From Boswellia sacra (lineage: Eukaryota > Streptophyta > Magnoliopsida > Sapindales > Burseraceae): a stretch of DNA of 64,000 nucleotides. The position numbers and the translations under genes are program-made. The notes beneath the pieces are model-generated. The model searched no databases, was not told the DNA's origin, and saw only the letters and a program-made list of their open reading frames with translations. The DNA lies in the NCBI GenBank assembly GCA_013180625.2, contig SNVD02010228.1, forward strand, positions 253,501 through 317,500. The letters are read 5' to 3'. This document shows positions 34,139 to 46,060 of this stretch, one piece after another (positions within the stretch are counted from its first letter, which is position 1; each line of letters opens with the position of its first letter).

Positions 34139-34594
34139 ATGAGTTCAGACCCAAACTTTTACAATTTTATGGATGTAGGCAACTCGTCAAGTTCTTCATC
34201 TTCTCATCAAATCAACCAAAATACCGGAGAGCTCATAGATTTTATGGGTGTAGGTAACCAGTGCACCAAGATGCTCAACAAGACTGATAACAAAACCAGA
34301 GGCACCCGGCTCACATTGCCGTCAAAGTTCGTAAGGGAGACTATTATAAAGGCACAAGAAGCGCCAGAGCCGGCTGGAAATTACCATTTGCCAATTCGCA
34401 TCCTCGATGATGATACCAAACAATTGATAGACATAAACTTGATGCGGCATGGATCAACATTCCTATTCGGAGGAAATTGGTTTAAGCACTTCGTGAAAGG
34501 AAAGAGCTTAAAGAACGGAGATGAGATTACAGTAACTTGGGATCCTCAAAACAAGCTGTACACCTTTGCTGTGCGCAAGCAGCCCAGAAACTGA
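34139..34594 (+). CDS. B3-domain DNA-binding protein, small, intact
   Basis: A single-exon gene of 151 codons. Residues 1-42 are low complexity and contain a duplicated motif, NFMDVGN (about 9-15) with a serine run, then IDFMGVGN (33-40). Residues about 43-148 form one B3 domain: TRLTLPSKFVRETII, YHLPIRILDDDTKQLIDI, the GGNWFKHFVKGKSLKNGDEI block, and a final strand YTFAVRKQ. B3 domains bind DNA in the nucleus. Small single-B3 proteins of the At2g33720 or DUF313 type are poorly characterised. The ATG is supported by the paralog at 17545, which has the same CTTCAACA leader and N-terminus. It is the only uninterrupted host gene in the window. Upstream lies a CACTA-like element 400 bases away, downstream a MITE-like repeat and nested LTR elements, so its regulation may be transposon-influenced. 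Expression is unknown. Confidence 0.88.
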   Translation: MSSDPNFYNFMDVGNSSSSSSSHQINQNTGELIDFMGVGNQCTKMLNKTDNKTRGTRLTLPSKFVRETIIKAQEAPEPAGNYHLPIRILDDDTKQLIDINLMRHGSTFLFGGNWFKHFVKGKSLKNGDEITVTWDPQNKLYTFAVRKQPRN

Positions 34595-36359
34595 TGAATG
34601 GCATACTATACTATCTCAATGTTTCAATTTGAATAATTATTAAAGTTTAGGAAACTATTTATAGTTTCTTGAGTATGGATTATATTATTATTGATTATTA
34701 AGTTTGCTTGTTTTGCTTTAGAATTATGAGTTTTAGCGTATTGTTAAGTTTACTTATTGCAATTAATATAGGGAGTTTTAGAATTATTTTAATGTTTCTG
34801 TTTATTGTATTACATATATTGATGTTTGATGTTTCATTTGTTTTTCGAGGGAGCCAGAAACTAAGTTTCGAATGCATGGCAATGAAAGAACAGTGAAACT
34901 ATAAAACGTTAATATTAATTTTTAAGATCTTTACTTTGGGAAATGATCTTTTAAAACAAACTTTTAACGGCACAAATTTAATTATAAAATTATTGCCTTT
35001 AATTTTATCTAATAAAATGGTTGAGATTTAAAATAAAAAAGAAAATTACATTAAAAGATGTCAAACTCACTAACAATCTCAATACCATTGTTTAGGCACC
35101 ACTCTTTAGATAAAATCAATAATTAGAAATTATGTTAAGTTTTTGTGTCAATTATGTTAAAACTATATACTAACAAAATAATCTCTATTTTATTCTTCAT
35201 TTTAATGGAAAACAAAGAACAATAGTCTTATTTAAAATTTGAAAATAACAACCAAAATAATTTATAAATTAATCTACTAAAACAGAAATATACACGCTTG
35301 GGTTATTGGCCTCCATTGGCTAGGCAAGAAAGCCTAGTAGGCATATCGATGAAAATACTGCACTATTAGCAAAGAAACGGGATTATTTATTCCCAAGTGC
35401 TTTGAAGTCTACCTTATGTAGATCATCACGAAATTATTTCGGGTTATCTCCAAAAGTTAGGCTATAGTTATAGGAAATTATATACTGACTTAAGTTTTCC
35501 TCAACTCACCATTTTCTATTTTATTCTCATTAATGAATGGAAAGTTCGTAACCATAATCATCAGGATCAATAAACATAACCTAAGTCCATTAATAAGTTC
35601 AAAACTTAGGAAATTAGTAAAATTATGAACTTATTAAAACATATCTAATGGTCATGATCGAACATGATAAGGGCCATTAGAGGGGGAAAAAAAAAGAAGA
35701 AAGATTTTTTACTTTATTGTAATGGAGAATATATATACATATATTAATGTTTAATTTGTTTAAGGAAGCTAGAAAGAAGGTTCAAACATAAAGAAAGATT
35801 AATAAATTTAGAATGTTGTCGTAAATTTGTAATACTCTTATTTAAAATATTTACAGTTATCTTAAAATTATATATCCATTTTCTGCTTCATTAATTATTA
35901 TATGATTTTTTTTTCTTTTTAGTACTATTGTTGGTTTTATAGAACTTTCCCAAAATCAGTGGTAGACCCATAATTTATGTTAGAGGGGACACATGTAATA
36001 TTTTAGTATTTATAACATTTTAAATGAACCTTGATTGTACAAGAAAATTTAATAAAATAGAAAAAAATAGCTTACCTAGCTAAATGGACATAATGATCTT
36101 AACCATTAAAATAATCGGAATACAATCAATCAAAACATAAAATATTCACGCAAAATTTTCTATAAAAAATCAATTATTAATGTTCATCCAAAATTCTTCG
36201 AATTTGTATTTTTTTTTAGTGAGATTTAATTGATTAATTACAAACTACAAAAGATAAAAAATAAAGAGAAAAGTATTACTTACATTAGAGAATAAAATGA
36301 AAATATGATTTATTATATAAAATAAAAAAACTAAAATATAAGTGAAACTTGCATGATTG
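34595..36359. other. B3 3' flank and a MITE-like repeat
   Basis: 34600-34860 and 35745-35940 match the DNA downstream of B3 copy A (15600-16010). Between them, 34936-35170 has inverted ends (GATCTTTTAAAACAAACTTT; reverse complement of right end TTTTAACATAATTGACACAA) like the MITE at 13.8 kb. No other gene seen. Confidence 0.6.
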
Positions 36360-36755
36360 TGTTGGAAATTCAGATGCCACTGTTACATACTCTAATACTA
36401 ATCTGCAAAATTTTGATATCGACTGTTATGAGTAACTTAACAGAAGTTTGCTATGACACACTCAGCAGAGAAGAATAATTGTATGTTTCTTTTAATAAGA
36501 AACAGTACGTACTTCACTATAGAAGTATCTTATAATGGAAGTATTCCTCTAGAGAAACAATCCACATATTACACAATATGAAATAGCCTTTATATAGACT
36601 TCAAACCACTTAACCATGAATGTAGGACTACTACCAACCAACCGCCACTTTCTTGAGAGATTATATATGAAATAATCCCTAATTTGTAGTGACGAATTTA
36701 ACTATACTTGCAACAGCCCCACTTCCTAAAGAATATATCTAAACTTATCCTAACA
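36360..36755 (-). repeat. LTR (left) of the outer element
   Basis: Shares with the right LTR the blocks AAATTCAGATGC, GTACGTACTTCACTAT or a variant, ATTACACAATAT, CACTTAACCATGAATGTAGGA and AAACTTATCCTAACA. Confidence 0.85.
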
Positions 36756-37249
36756 TTCTCTCCTTTAAACTAAACATTTAAAAAAAATCAGTTTAATAAA
36801 TGTATGCATAATCTCCCTCAAATTGGATGCTCCAACATCAACTATTATCTGTAAAATAGATTTCTGTTTCATTTGTAAAACAAACCAATGTCAGCTTTGC
36901 CATGCAAAAACATGGTTTCTCCTTGAGTATTCTCAACCAACTCTCAAGTCTTCTTTCTCATTGCAGCCTGCAATATCCACTTTCACGACAGATTATTGCA
37001 TATGCAAAAGACCTTAGCTTAAGTTCAGCCTATAGCTAATCTGCATAACCACACCTTGAAGAGAATGCATCTCCTTCCTTGATTTATCTCGAGCTATCTC
37101 CTCTAACCTCGCTTTGCAAATCACGTACATGTCTCCTTTGATCTGTCACTCTTGCAGATCACATGACAGAAATTGGTTATCAGATTCATCAAAGTAATTT
37201 TACATTTACTGTCAAATATCTAGCTATGCCATACTCCATGGATTGTCTT

Positions 37250-37649
37250 TGATGTAGGACATATTAGGAATAAATTAGGGATTTTAATAAATTAGGGATT
37301 TTGACTTCTTAAATTAGGATTCCTAATTTAAGTTATTTTCCTAGTTAATAGTTTACTATTTTATCTAGGATTTAATTTTGATATTTTCTTGTTTAGTTGT
37401 AATTAGATTCTATTTCCTAATAGATTCTATTTCCCAGTTAAGTTATGATTGTCGGTACTATAAATAAGTGTCTTTAGTTATTCTATTTCTTAGGTTGTTG
37501 AATATGAATTTTTGATCTTTTAGTAAAAAAATTGTCTTCTCGCTCAATTTCACTCTACTTCTCCCTCAATTTCTTCTATTTTTTCTCCCATTTCCTCTGT
37601 CTATATCTCCCTCGTTTTCTTTTAATTTGAGGAATATCGTTCCTCATCA
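37250..37649 (+). repeat. LTR (left) of the inner element
   Basis: 400 bases, TGATG...CATCA, directly followed by a primer-binding-site-like sequence. Confidence 0.85.
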
Positions 37650-37977
37650 ATTGGTATTAGAGCATGGTTTTGATCCCCTCTTATACTATTTATCCTTTAA
37701 TTTTTATTTAACCTATAAACCCTAAACCTCCCACCACCATTAATTTATTTTACCTCAATTTCATCTTTCACCACCCCTTCAAAAAAAAAAAACAAAACAA
37801 AACAAAAAAGAGAGTTACAGTCACTATTCACAAATGAGTACTGTTCATCGGAGTCACTGTTCACATGCCAGTACTGTTCATCGACAAATACTGTTCATAT
37901 CGAATCACTGTTCACAGGTTTTGAACTTTATCCTCCAGGTTTTAGAATTTTCACTTTAATCCATTAGTTTAGATCCT

Positions 37978-38385
37978 ATGGCCAACCATCTACATCCTCT
38001 CCTTAGTTTGGTCCGTATAACTAATTATGTCGAGAATAAACTTGACAGATTGGAGAAAAAAATTAATAGAATTGAAGATTGATTTGATGAAATCATTGCA
38101 ATTCTTAGTGAAACGTTTAACGTTGATCCTGCCTGCTTTTCCTTAAGGCGTTGTGCGTAAAAACAAATTATCCCGGATGAACATATGGTTACATCAAGTG
38201 AGGACGAGCATGAAAGTGATGAAGCAAGTGATATTGATCTTGAAGATGGGCATGAATCTAAAAGTCCTATCGAAGTCAAGGACAAAACGAATTTGAAGAA
38301 TGATGTAGAGCCTACATGTGAAGTTGAATCCATATGTAAAGAAGAATCTCATGAAATCATTCAAGAAATTGATTTCATAGGTTGA
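37978..38385 (+). pseudogene. gag-like remnant of the inner element
   Basis: From an ATG at 37978 the frame reads MANHLHPLLSLVRITNYVEN and KLDRLEKKINRIED then a stop. Later there is an acidic stretch MVTSSEDEHESDEASDIDLE, followed by DGHESKSPIEVKDK. The position after the primer-binding site suggests a gag leftover, but no zinc knuckle or pol motif is present. It could equally be non-coding filler, as in other non-autonomous LTR elements. Confidence 0.3.
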
Positions 38386-38672
38386 GTCATATTTGAGTTC
38401 ACCCACTCTTATCATTGGGTCTAAGTCCTTGGTGAGTTCTTTCATGATAAGTGTTATTTCTACACCAAAATTGGAAGCTATTGAAGCATCATCAATGTTT
38501 CTATCATGTGTGCTTACGCTATTGGATCACTATGAAGTAAAGATCTGGGTTGATGACTTTTTAATGATCGTGCAAGACAAGATGTGGCATTTCCTTGTGT
38601 ATTGGCAAATTCCTCCTTGACAACTCGCCAAGAGTCGAGTTCTTTCAAGCGGAAGAGATTTTTATTTTTATT

Positions 38673-39052
38673 TTAGGGATTTTAATAAATTAGGGATTTT
38701 GACTATTATTAGGGATTTTGACTTCCTAAATTGGGAGTAATCCTAATTTAAGTTATTTTCGTAGTTAATAGTTTACTATTTTATCTAGGATTTAATTTTG
38801 ATATTTTCTTGTTTATTTGGAATTAGATTCTATTTCCTAGTTAAGTTATGATTGTCGACACTATAAATAAGTGTCTTTAGTTATTCTATTTCTTAGGTTG
38901 TTGAATATGAATTTTTGATCATTTAGTAAAAAGATTGTCTTCTCCCTCAATTTCACTCTACTTCTCCCTCGATTTCTTCTATTGTTTCTCTTATTTCCTC
39001 TGTCTATAACTCCCTTATTTTCTTTTAATTTGAGGAACCCCGTTCCTCATCA
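38673..39052 (+). repeat. LTR (right) of the inner element, 5' end eroded
   Basis: Matches the left LTR from TAGGGATTTTAATAAATTAG onward. The TGATGTAGG start is not present. A 20-30 base difference around 38700 reflects a small duplication of TTAGGGATTTTGACT. Confidence 0.75.
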
Positions 39053-39599
39053 TTCTTATTGAAATTTTATCATAATGCTCAAGACCCTTTTTATATTCTC
39101 AACTACTTTACTGACTTCCTTGTTGCAAAAGCATCTCAATGTTGTTTGCTAACAACATAATCTTCACAAATCTTTTGAATGAGACTCGAATGTTAGAAGA
39201 CCTACCACCATAACTTTCTATCGTAAGTCTCGTAAGACCTCTATTGCTATTAATGTAACAGAACATACAGAGTACTATTGTTGTAGTTTCCACTGTTGTT
39301 GTCGTTGTTGTTACAAATATTGTAACACAAAAAAACTGAGATGACCGCGATTCAACCTTTGACATTTCCATAGTCTTTGGTTTCTGTCCTGATGAATTTT
39401 GACCATTAGGAACCCTCCCATTTTCTTGGAAATCAGTAGCTTTCTCCTCTGCCCTTCAAGCTCTGCATGTTAGTAGAGTTACCCTTCTTGTGACTCTCTC
39501 ATGCGGCTCTGAATATACCCCAAGACCCTCCCTTGATCATCGAATGTGAGACTCAACACTCTTATCACATTGGGCACTTCAATCCAGTTCTGATACCAC

Positions 39600-39996
39600 T
39601 ATTGAAAATTCAGATGCAATTTTTACATACTCTGATACTAATATGTAGAATTCTGATATTGGTTGTTACAAGTAAGTTAACAGAAGTTTACTACGATGTA
39701 CATAACAGAGGTGAATAAATGGATGTTTTATTTAATAAGCAATAGCACGTACTTCACTATTGAACTATCCCATGATGGAAGTATTCCACTAGGGAAATAA
39801 TCCATATATTACACAATATTAAATAGCCTTTATATAGGCATTACATCGAACCACTTAACCATGAATGTAGGACCACTATCAACCTTCACTTACTTGAGAG
39901 ATTATATAGGAACTAATCCTTAATTTGTAGTGACCAATTCAACTATAATTGTAATAACCCCACTTTCTAAAGAATAGGTATAAACTTATCCTAACA
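39600..39996 (-). repeat. LTR (right) of the outer element
   Basis: Partner of 36360-36755. The TG start is mutated (TATTG), consistent with age. Confidence 0.85.
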
Positions 39997-40834
39997 AATT
40001 ATAAGCTAAAATATAAGCAAAAATTATTTGATTGAATTGCTAATCAATTAACATTTTAGAGCATTTCAGAGCATTATTGGGTTAACAATGATGATATGAA
40101 GCTGTAATTGTAGAATAGATTATTGGGTTTCTAAAGATCAAATACTGGTAGTTGAGCTTTTGGTTGATTTTATTGTATTTTATTTTTTAAATTATACAAA
40201 GTAGTGATTGTGATGAACGGTGGAATTTATTCAGACTAATGGTGTTAATTGACTCAGGTGATGATATAATTTAATAATAGTTCTGTCTGTGTATAATCAC
40301 TAGACTTGTTCTGTTTGTTAGTGTTATTCTTCAATTTGTTAGTCAACTTATCTCATGTTTCAACATAGTTATTCTGCTTGATAATGTGCAATAAATGTGG
40401 AAGGAAGGAAAAATCAATATTTTAGATCCCTTTCCAGAAGACAATGAATTCCAATGAGTGGTTTGTTCAAAATTTATTACTTATTTGGGAATTTTTTAAT
40501 TGATTAGGTTATCTTTGTCAAAATTTTTGTGGGTAATTTATTATTCTCTTTTAGGGTATTGTTGTTAGATTTCATTTTGTTGCACACTAAGATGAAGATA
40601 TCACATAATGGGATCTTTTTCTATATGGTTTGTTAATTGTCTATTCGGATTTTTAGGTAACTTGTTAATCTAAAAGTTTAAATAATAGATAATGGTTTCA
40701 GTATTAAATTTAAGTTTATAAAAAGGTCCATTTAGGTGCAACATGATTATATATTTATTGCTTTGGAAATTAAATACCTTCTTTAATTTTATTTCTTTTA
40801 ATTTTTTAATATCTGACAATTATCATCTTTGTAG
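39997..40834. other. intergenic DNA, no gene recognised
   Basis: AT-rich. Probably the upstream part of the transposon gene that follows. Confidence 0.4.
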
Positions 40835-43800
40835 GTTTTAAATGGTTGTTGGTAAGAGGAAGCAGCAAAAAGGTAATGAACAGAAATCTATTGAGATTAC
40901 ATCAAAGAAAAAAAAGAAATCTGTTGGTGATGGCTTAAAATATGGATTTCTAAATTATTTGTAAGTAACCAAATTTTAATATTGTAGTAATTTGTTTATC
41001 CTTGTAATAGTTAAAAGAATACTATTATTTATTTATTTATTTTTATTTAAATATACAGTAAAGATCAAATGGATATTCTAAAAAATAATGACAGTGCTGT
41101 GAAGATTGGGCAAGATGTAAGTTTTATTAGTTATATTTATGATTTTTTTAATTTTTCCTTAATTTTTTAAGTTCTTAGTTTCTTTAATAATTTTTACTAA
41201 GACGATAATTTTATGCCTTTGCCAATATGAAATAATATGTTGTTTAATTTTCAGTCATTGTTTGTTTTCTTTTAGGTTAGGAAATCTATGGGTGATAATT
41301 GGAGAAAACTTTTACCGGAGGAGAAATTGAAATATGCCCAATACAACAATACTGATGGTGGAAATGTGACTTCTAGTGATGTAGAAAACTATAAAAAATA
41401 TAATATCTCAACTCGTTGTGCACCAGATCGAGTCACTGATGTTGTTTCTACATTCTCTAATTGTCAAAAGGAAGCTATACATCAACTAGGACTCGGTAAC
41501 CTTTTAAATATCAAGTGCGATAGATTGAATCGTGCATTATGTGGTTGGCTTATATCTCAATTCGATCCGACATCATGTAGCATTAATCTCCATGGTAGAG
41601 AGTTTGTTTTGAGTTCCATAACTTTTTCAAATATAATGGGCATTATAGATGGAGGAACACCATTTAGGTTTGATAGGTTAGATACTGATGTTGCAGCTTT
41701 ACGATCCAAATATTGCTTTACTGGTAGAGGCATTTCAGTTAAAGATATAGAAGCACACGTACGTGATGTAACTATAGTTGATGAAGATTTTAAGAGATAT
41801 TTTGTATTGTTTGTTTTGGGTACATTACTTTGTCCGACATCATCGACATATTTTAGTCCTGAATACCTACATCTATTAGTCGATGTTAACAATGTGAATA
41901 TGAGAAATTGGGCATCTTGGTGTTTTAACTTTCTAGTTGAGGGTATCATGAGGTTCAAGGAAGGAAAAGTTGCATATTTTGGTGGCTGCGTTTTGTTCCT
42001 ACAGGTATGTAAATAACTTATATTACCATATTCCATCATTAAAAATAATTTTATAATAATTGTATATTACATATATTTAATGTTTTCAATCAATTTTATA
42101 GATTTTTTACTTTCAAACGGTTGCGTACAAGTCAGTAAATCTTGATCGAACTCTATCTCCCTTGTTATTATGGACGGACTCAAAGATTAAGCAAATTATG
42201 TTATAGCTTAATGAGCATGGTGGAATAGGCAGTTCTGAGGTACTCAATACTTTTCCTTTTGTAATATCCAATTGGTATGATTTAATTTCTAATTTTTCTT
42301 TATTTGTATTTTTTTAAGGTCGCTGTGCAAGTTGAAATATCTAGGCCTAATAAATGCTGCTGTGAGGGTAAACTGAAATCCCTAGAGTAACAAGTTAACA
42401 TCAACATGAGGAACATCTAAAAGATAGTCAAAGACAATGCACGTATCATAGAATTACTTGAGCACATTCATGGGCGTATGGATGCACATTCTAAGGAAGA
42501 CGATGTCAATGCAGATGACAAAAAAGAGAAAGAGAAACCCGAGTCAGATTCCTCCACTTAAGATAACTCAATGGAATGTAGGGTTATCCAAGCTATTGAC
42601 TCTGTGACGAAAAAGTTTAATTTTCTAGGTCCTGTTGATGTTGACCACGGCCCTATTATATCACGTCTTGGAGAAAAAGTGCCCACGCTTAAGGATGAGG
42701 TATTTATTTAATAGAAATAATATGTTCTTTATAGTCCTCCAACACATGTTATAAACTAACATATAAATTTGATTTTATTGTAGGATGATGATATAAAAGG
42801 GAATGCTAGATTTGAATTCAATTCTTCAATTGCTCAAAGTCCAAATCATAGAAATACAACAAAACATGCAGCTAATATTGAGGGTCATAAATGGCTTAGG
42901 GAACGTCGTTCTCAATATAAGGTTGGGCCGTTTTTGACATTAAATCCTATAGGTAAAGAAGATTTGATGTCAGTAAAGTACATTTTTGACAATACACTTA
43001 AATTAAGGTATGTTTTTTATGTTTTGTCTCATTTTTTATGCTTAAATATTAACTTAAACGTATCATTTTCTCTATAAAATTTAATTTTCTTAAATTCTCT
43101 TGTAGTGAAACCCTTGTCAAAATAGGTGACGATTTTGGAAATCGACATGATATGCTAACCCTACAACCATACGGATTTGTTGGTAGTGGGGTGAGTAATG
43201 GTTTGTTATGAATAATAATAATCTATTTTCATTGGAAATTATTGCTCATAATCATTGTTTATCGATATTTATTGTAGATAATTTGCATGTTTGTTGAGTA
43301 TCATATATATTTTGAGCGAATGAAGAAGTCAACATCAAAGTTCTCATGGTTTTTACCCACAAGATACACCGTACGTAGTATTACGAAATCCTTTCCTTAT
43401 ATTGAAAAGCAATTTTTTTAAATACTTTATATTTTTTTTCTCCTTAATACTAATGATGTCTTTCTTACTAATTATAAATACTTAATATATTTCAGCAAAT
43501 AGTCTTGTCTGAAAAAACTGATAGTGGCATCTTAGGTCGTGCTCAACAATTTCGTCAGCGCTATATGTATGATCTGCATCGTTGTGAAAAGGTTAGATTT
43601 AAATTATTAAAAATTGTTTGCTCATGATTGCATTGTCTAATTTTCAAAAATTCTTTGGTTATATTTATATGACTAACGTGTTAATAAAAAACGTGATTTC
43701 GATGTGGACAGATTTTTATACCTATACATGATCCTTCGCAACATTGATTTATGGCTATAGTTTTTGTCAGTGAAAAAATCGTAGAGATATGGGATTCTTT

Positions 43801-44333
43801 GCCAAGTAAACAAAAAAATGCCTCTCGTATAGCACAAACTAAAACAGTGGTAAGTAATATTTATCAACTTAATCTTGTATATTTATTTCTTAAGTTTATT
43901 TGTATTTCATATCACACTAAGTAAAATTATTTCTCATTTGCTTTCAGTTACATTCTCTTGATATCGTGCTTCAAAACGAAATCGCAACTATTTATGGGAA
44001 GAAATTTAAATTTCATAATCTCAAAGTGGTTCTAAGTAAACAAGCACCAATGCAACCTAATGGTTTTGATTGTGGGATATTCCTCATCAAATTTATGGAG
44101 TCACCATGTCCTTATATAACACTAGGATATGAGGTATAACAATCAAATTTTCATTGACTTTGATTTTATAGTAATATTTTCATTATTACTATTTTCAAAT
44201 CATCATTTTAATTTTAATCTTTTTATATTGTTTCCTTTACATGTAAAAATTATAGTACCACTCCGATACAGAACGCTTGCAGTTGGCTCTACAATTGTTT
44301 AATTGGATGCAAACCAAGAGAAGGAACTTATAA
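40835..44333 (+). pseudogene. transposon protein: HMG-box-like N-terminus and C48/Ulp1 protease C-terminus
   Basis: A 12-exon model with GT-AG edges: 40835-40960, 41059-41116, 41276-42004, 42102-42239, 42319-42699, 42784-43007, 43106-43190, 43278-43370, 43496-43591, 43712-43849, 43948-44133, 44256-44333. The start at 40842 is lysine-rich. Across exons 1-3, DSAVKIGQDVRKSMGDNWRK then LLPEEKLKYAQ resembles an HMG box. Exon 3 continues with about 200 residues typical of the N-terminal domain of plant Ulp1-bearing transposon proteins. Exons 9-11 carry the protease: QH then a stop where HW is expected (TGA 43745-43747), IWDSLPS (Asp) and QPNGFDCGIFL (Gln, catalytic Cys). Other stops: 42204, 42388, 42418 and near 42560. 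Such proteins occur in Kaonashi-type MULE and CACTA elements. No terminal repeats were found here. Confidence 0.78.
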
Positions 44334-44616
44334 TACCTCGTGCACATGCTCATTCTGATAAGATGACTCAATTGGCAAAGCAATCCTTATCAGTATCACA
44401 AGCGAACAAGACACCAAAGAAAACTCTTGTCAACAAATACAGTAGAAAGCAACCAAAGAAAAAATGATGAAAAAACCTTTATTGTATAAATTTTTCGTGG
44501 GACTAAATATTTGTGACATCGGATTTTTCCAATCGATTATCAGGAAGGAAGAAATTTGAGATGCTGAGATATCCTTACTAGTTGTTGGTTCACCTGAACT
44601 GAGTTGAATGTCATAA

Positions 44617-44678
44617 ATATGTTTTTTCATACTAGTGCTTTGTACAGATATGTTTTTTCATACTAGTGCTTTGTACAG
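44617..44678. repeat. perfect tandem duplication, 31 bp x 2
   Basis: ATATGTTTTTTCATACTAGT plus GCTTTGTACAG occurs at 44617-44647 and immediately again at 44648-44678 with no mismatch, so it is recent. Confidence 0.95.
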
Positions 44679-46060
44679 GATCGAACTCAGGTGTGTAATC
44701 ATCATTCAGATCAAAAGCAGGAGTACCTTCAGTATACCCTTCAGACATATTTAAGATTCCTTCTGCCAAAAAATAATAAGAATATAATATATATTTTTAT
44801 CCAACACACTATAATAAAAAAACAAGCGATTGTGAAATTAAAAAAAATAAAAAAACAACAAATACCTGGGAGCCTTCTTAAATTCTGAGATCGAGTGTGC
44901 AAAAAGTTGTTTCAATATCGTCAAAATCAACAGTATAGACACCTATAAGTAATGTTTTATATGATAAGATTTTGACGAATGGATACAAAAGATTTGTTTA
45001 GAGTGAAAAATGAGGAAAATTTAGATTCATCAACATTTTGAGGAAAAAAATGGAAATTAGGAAATAGTAAATTTAAAAAGACAGGCTTGCAACGCAAGAT
45101 GAAATGCAGTTTAAAAATATAAAACATGGAGAGTTTTGGAATTTCATAAAACCATAATCTTTACTTGCATTATAAAAAATATAACATAATTTTGTGAAAA
45201 GCCTAATTCATTATATTAACTCATATTTACAACTACACTTGTGAAATACAAAAAAGTTAAATTATTTGCTAAAGTTACCACTCTATCATATTGACAATCT
45301 TTTCTAAACTTTTCATTAAAATATTTTATTGTAAATATGAATGTACATTATAATTTTTTTTAAAAATCTTTTAATTAAAATCTTCATAAATATTCATAGT
45401 TATCAAAAAGAAATAGTTCAACATTTTCATACTTTCACTACAATGTAATTACATAGATACATATACTATTGTCTTTTACATTTAAAACTATATATTTTTT
45501 TTTATCGATTAACACATAAAATAATTGGTGGATTGTATTACCACTTAAAATAACATTGTTCCTTATAATACAAATTAGTAATTTATGTTAATTTAAACTT
45601 ATTATAAATGACAATGTAATATCTAACTACAAATATAAATAGCATAAAAATTATAAATTAATTGTAATGATGACCTTTAATTTAAGTAATATTACATACT
45701 AATTAAAAATGTTTTTTACCACTTTAATTGAAAAATTATGTTAATTTAAAAAAAACAAATAGCTCATAATTTATATTCATTAAAGATCTTTTATTCTAAA
45801 TTACTTAGAGCTATAAATTATTTTACAACTAAACTAAAATGTAATATCATTATAGACATAATTATATTAGTGTATAACACTTTAAAAAATAAATAACTTG
45901 TTTTTCATTGATAATTATATTCTAGATTAGGAGAAAAGAATTACACCACTTAGTCCAACTTTCACGGATAGCTAGTAGCACGTAACTTGAAAATTAATAC
46001 ACATTACAACAATAATTTGAAAAAAAATTAATAATTAAAAATGGTGCTAATAGGACACCT
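44679..46060. other. AT-rich DNA, no gene recognised
   Basis: No coding frames with motifs. The AT content rises toward the satellite block. Confidence 0.45.

Larger units (their letters stand above)
37250..39052 (+). mobile_element. inner LTR retroelement, non-autonomous, nested in the outer one
   Basis: The left LTR (37250-37649) begins TGATGTAGG and ends CCTCATCA, short inverted ends of each other. It is followed at 37651 by TTGGTATTAGAGCATGG, a primer-binding-site-like match to initiator-Met tRNA. The right LTR (about 38673-39052) repeats TTTACTATTTTATCTAGGAT, TATAAATAAGTGTCTTTAGT and CGTTCCTCATCA. The five bases outside the ends, GTCTT and TTCTT, could be a decayed target duplication. 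The 1 kb interior holds only a gag-like remnant (MANHLHPLLSLV... NKLDRLEKKINRIED) with stops, and no pol. Confidence 0.82.
36360..39996 (-). mobile_element. outer LTR retroelement remnant (minus orientation), host of a nested insertion
   Basis: Two direct LTRs of about 396 bp, 36360-36755 and 39600-39996, start TGTTGGAAATTCAGATGC or TATTGAAAATTCAGATGC and end CTTATCCTAACA. Just inside the right LTR the minus strand reads TGGTATCAGAAC, a match to the initiator-Met tRNA primer-binding site, and just inside the left LTR it reads AAAGGAGAGAA, a polypurine tract. The element therefore runs right to left. The internal DNA (36756-37249 and 39053-39599) keeps no recognisable protein. LTR divergence is considerable, so the insertion is old. 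Target duplication not confirmed. Confidence 0.82.

Noticed and set aside
41557..42039. Long minus-strand frame of 160 codons
   Set aside because: It lies opposite the well-supported third exon of the Ulp1 transposon protein and shows no motif of its own.
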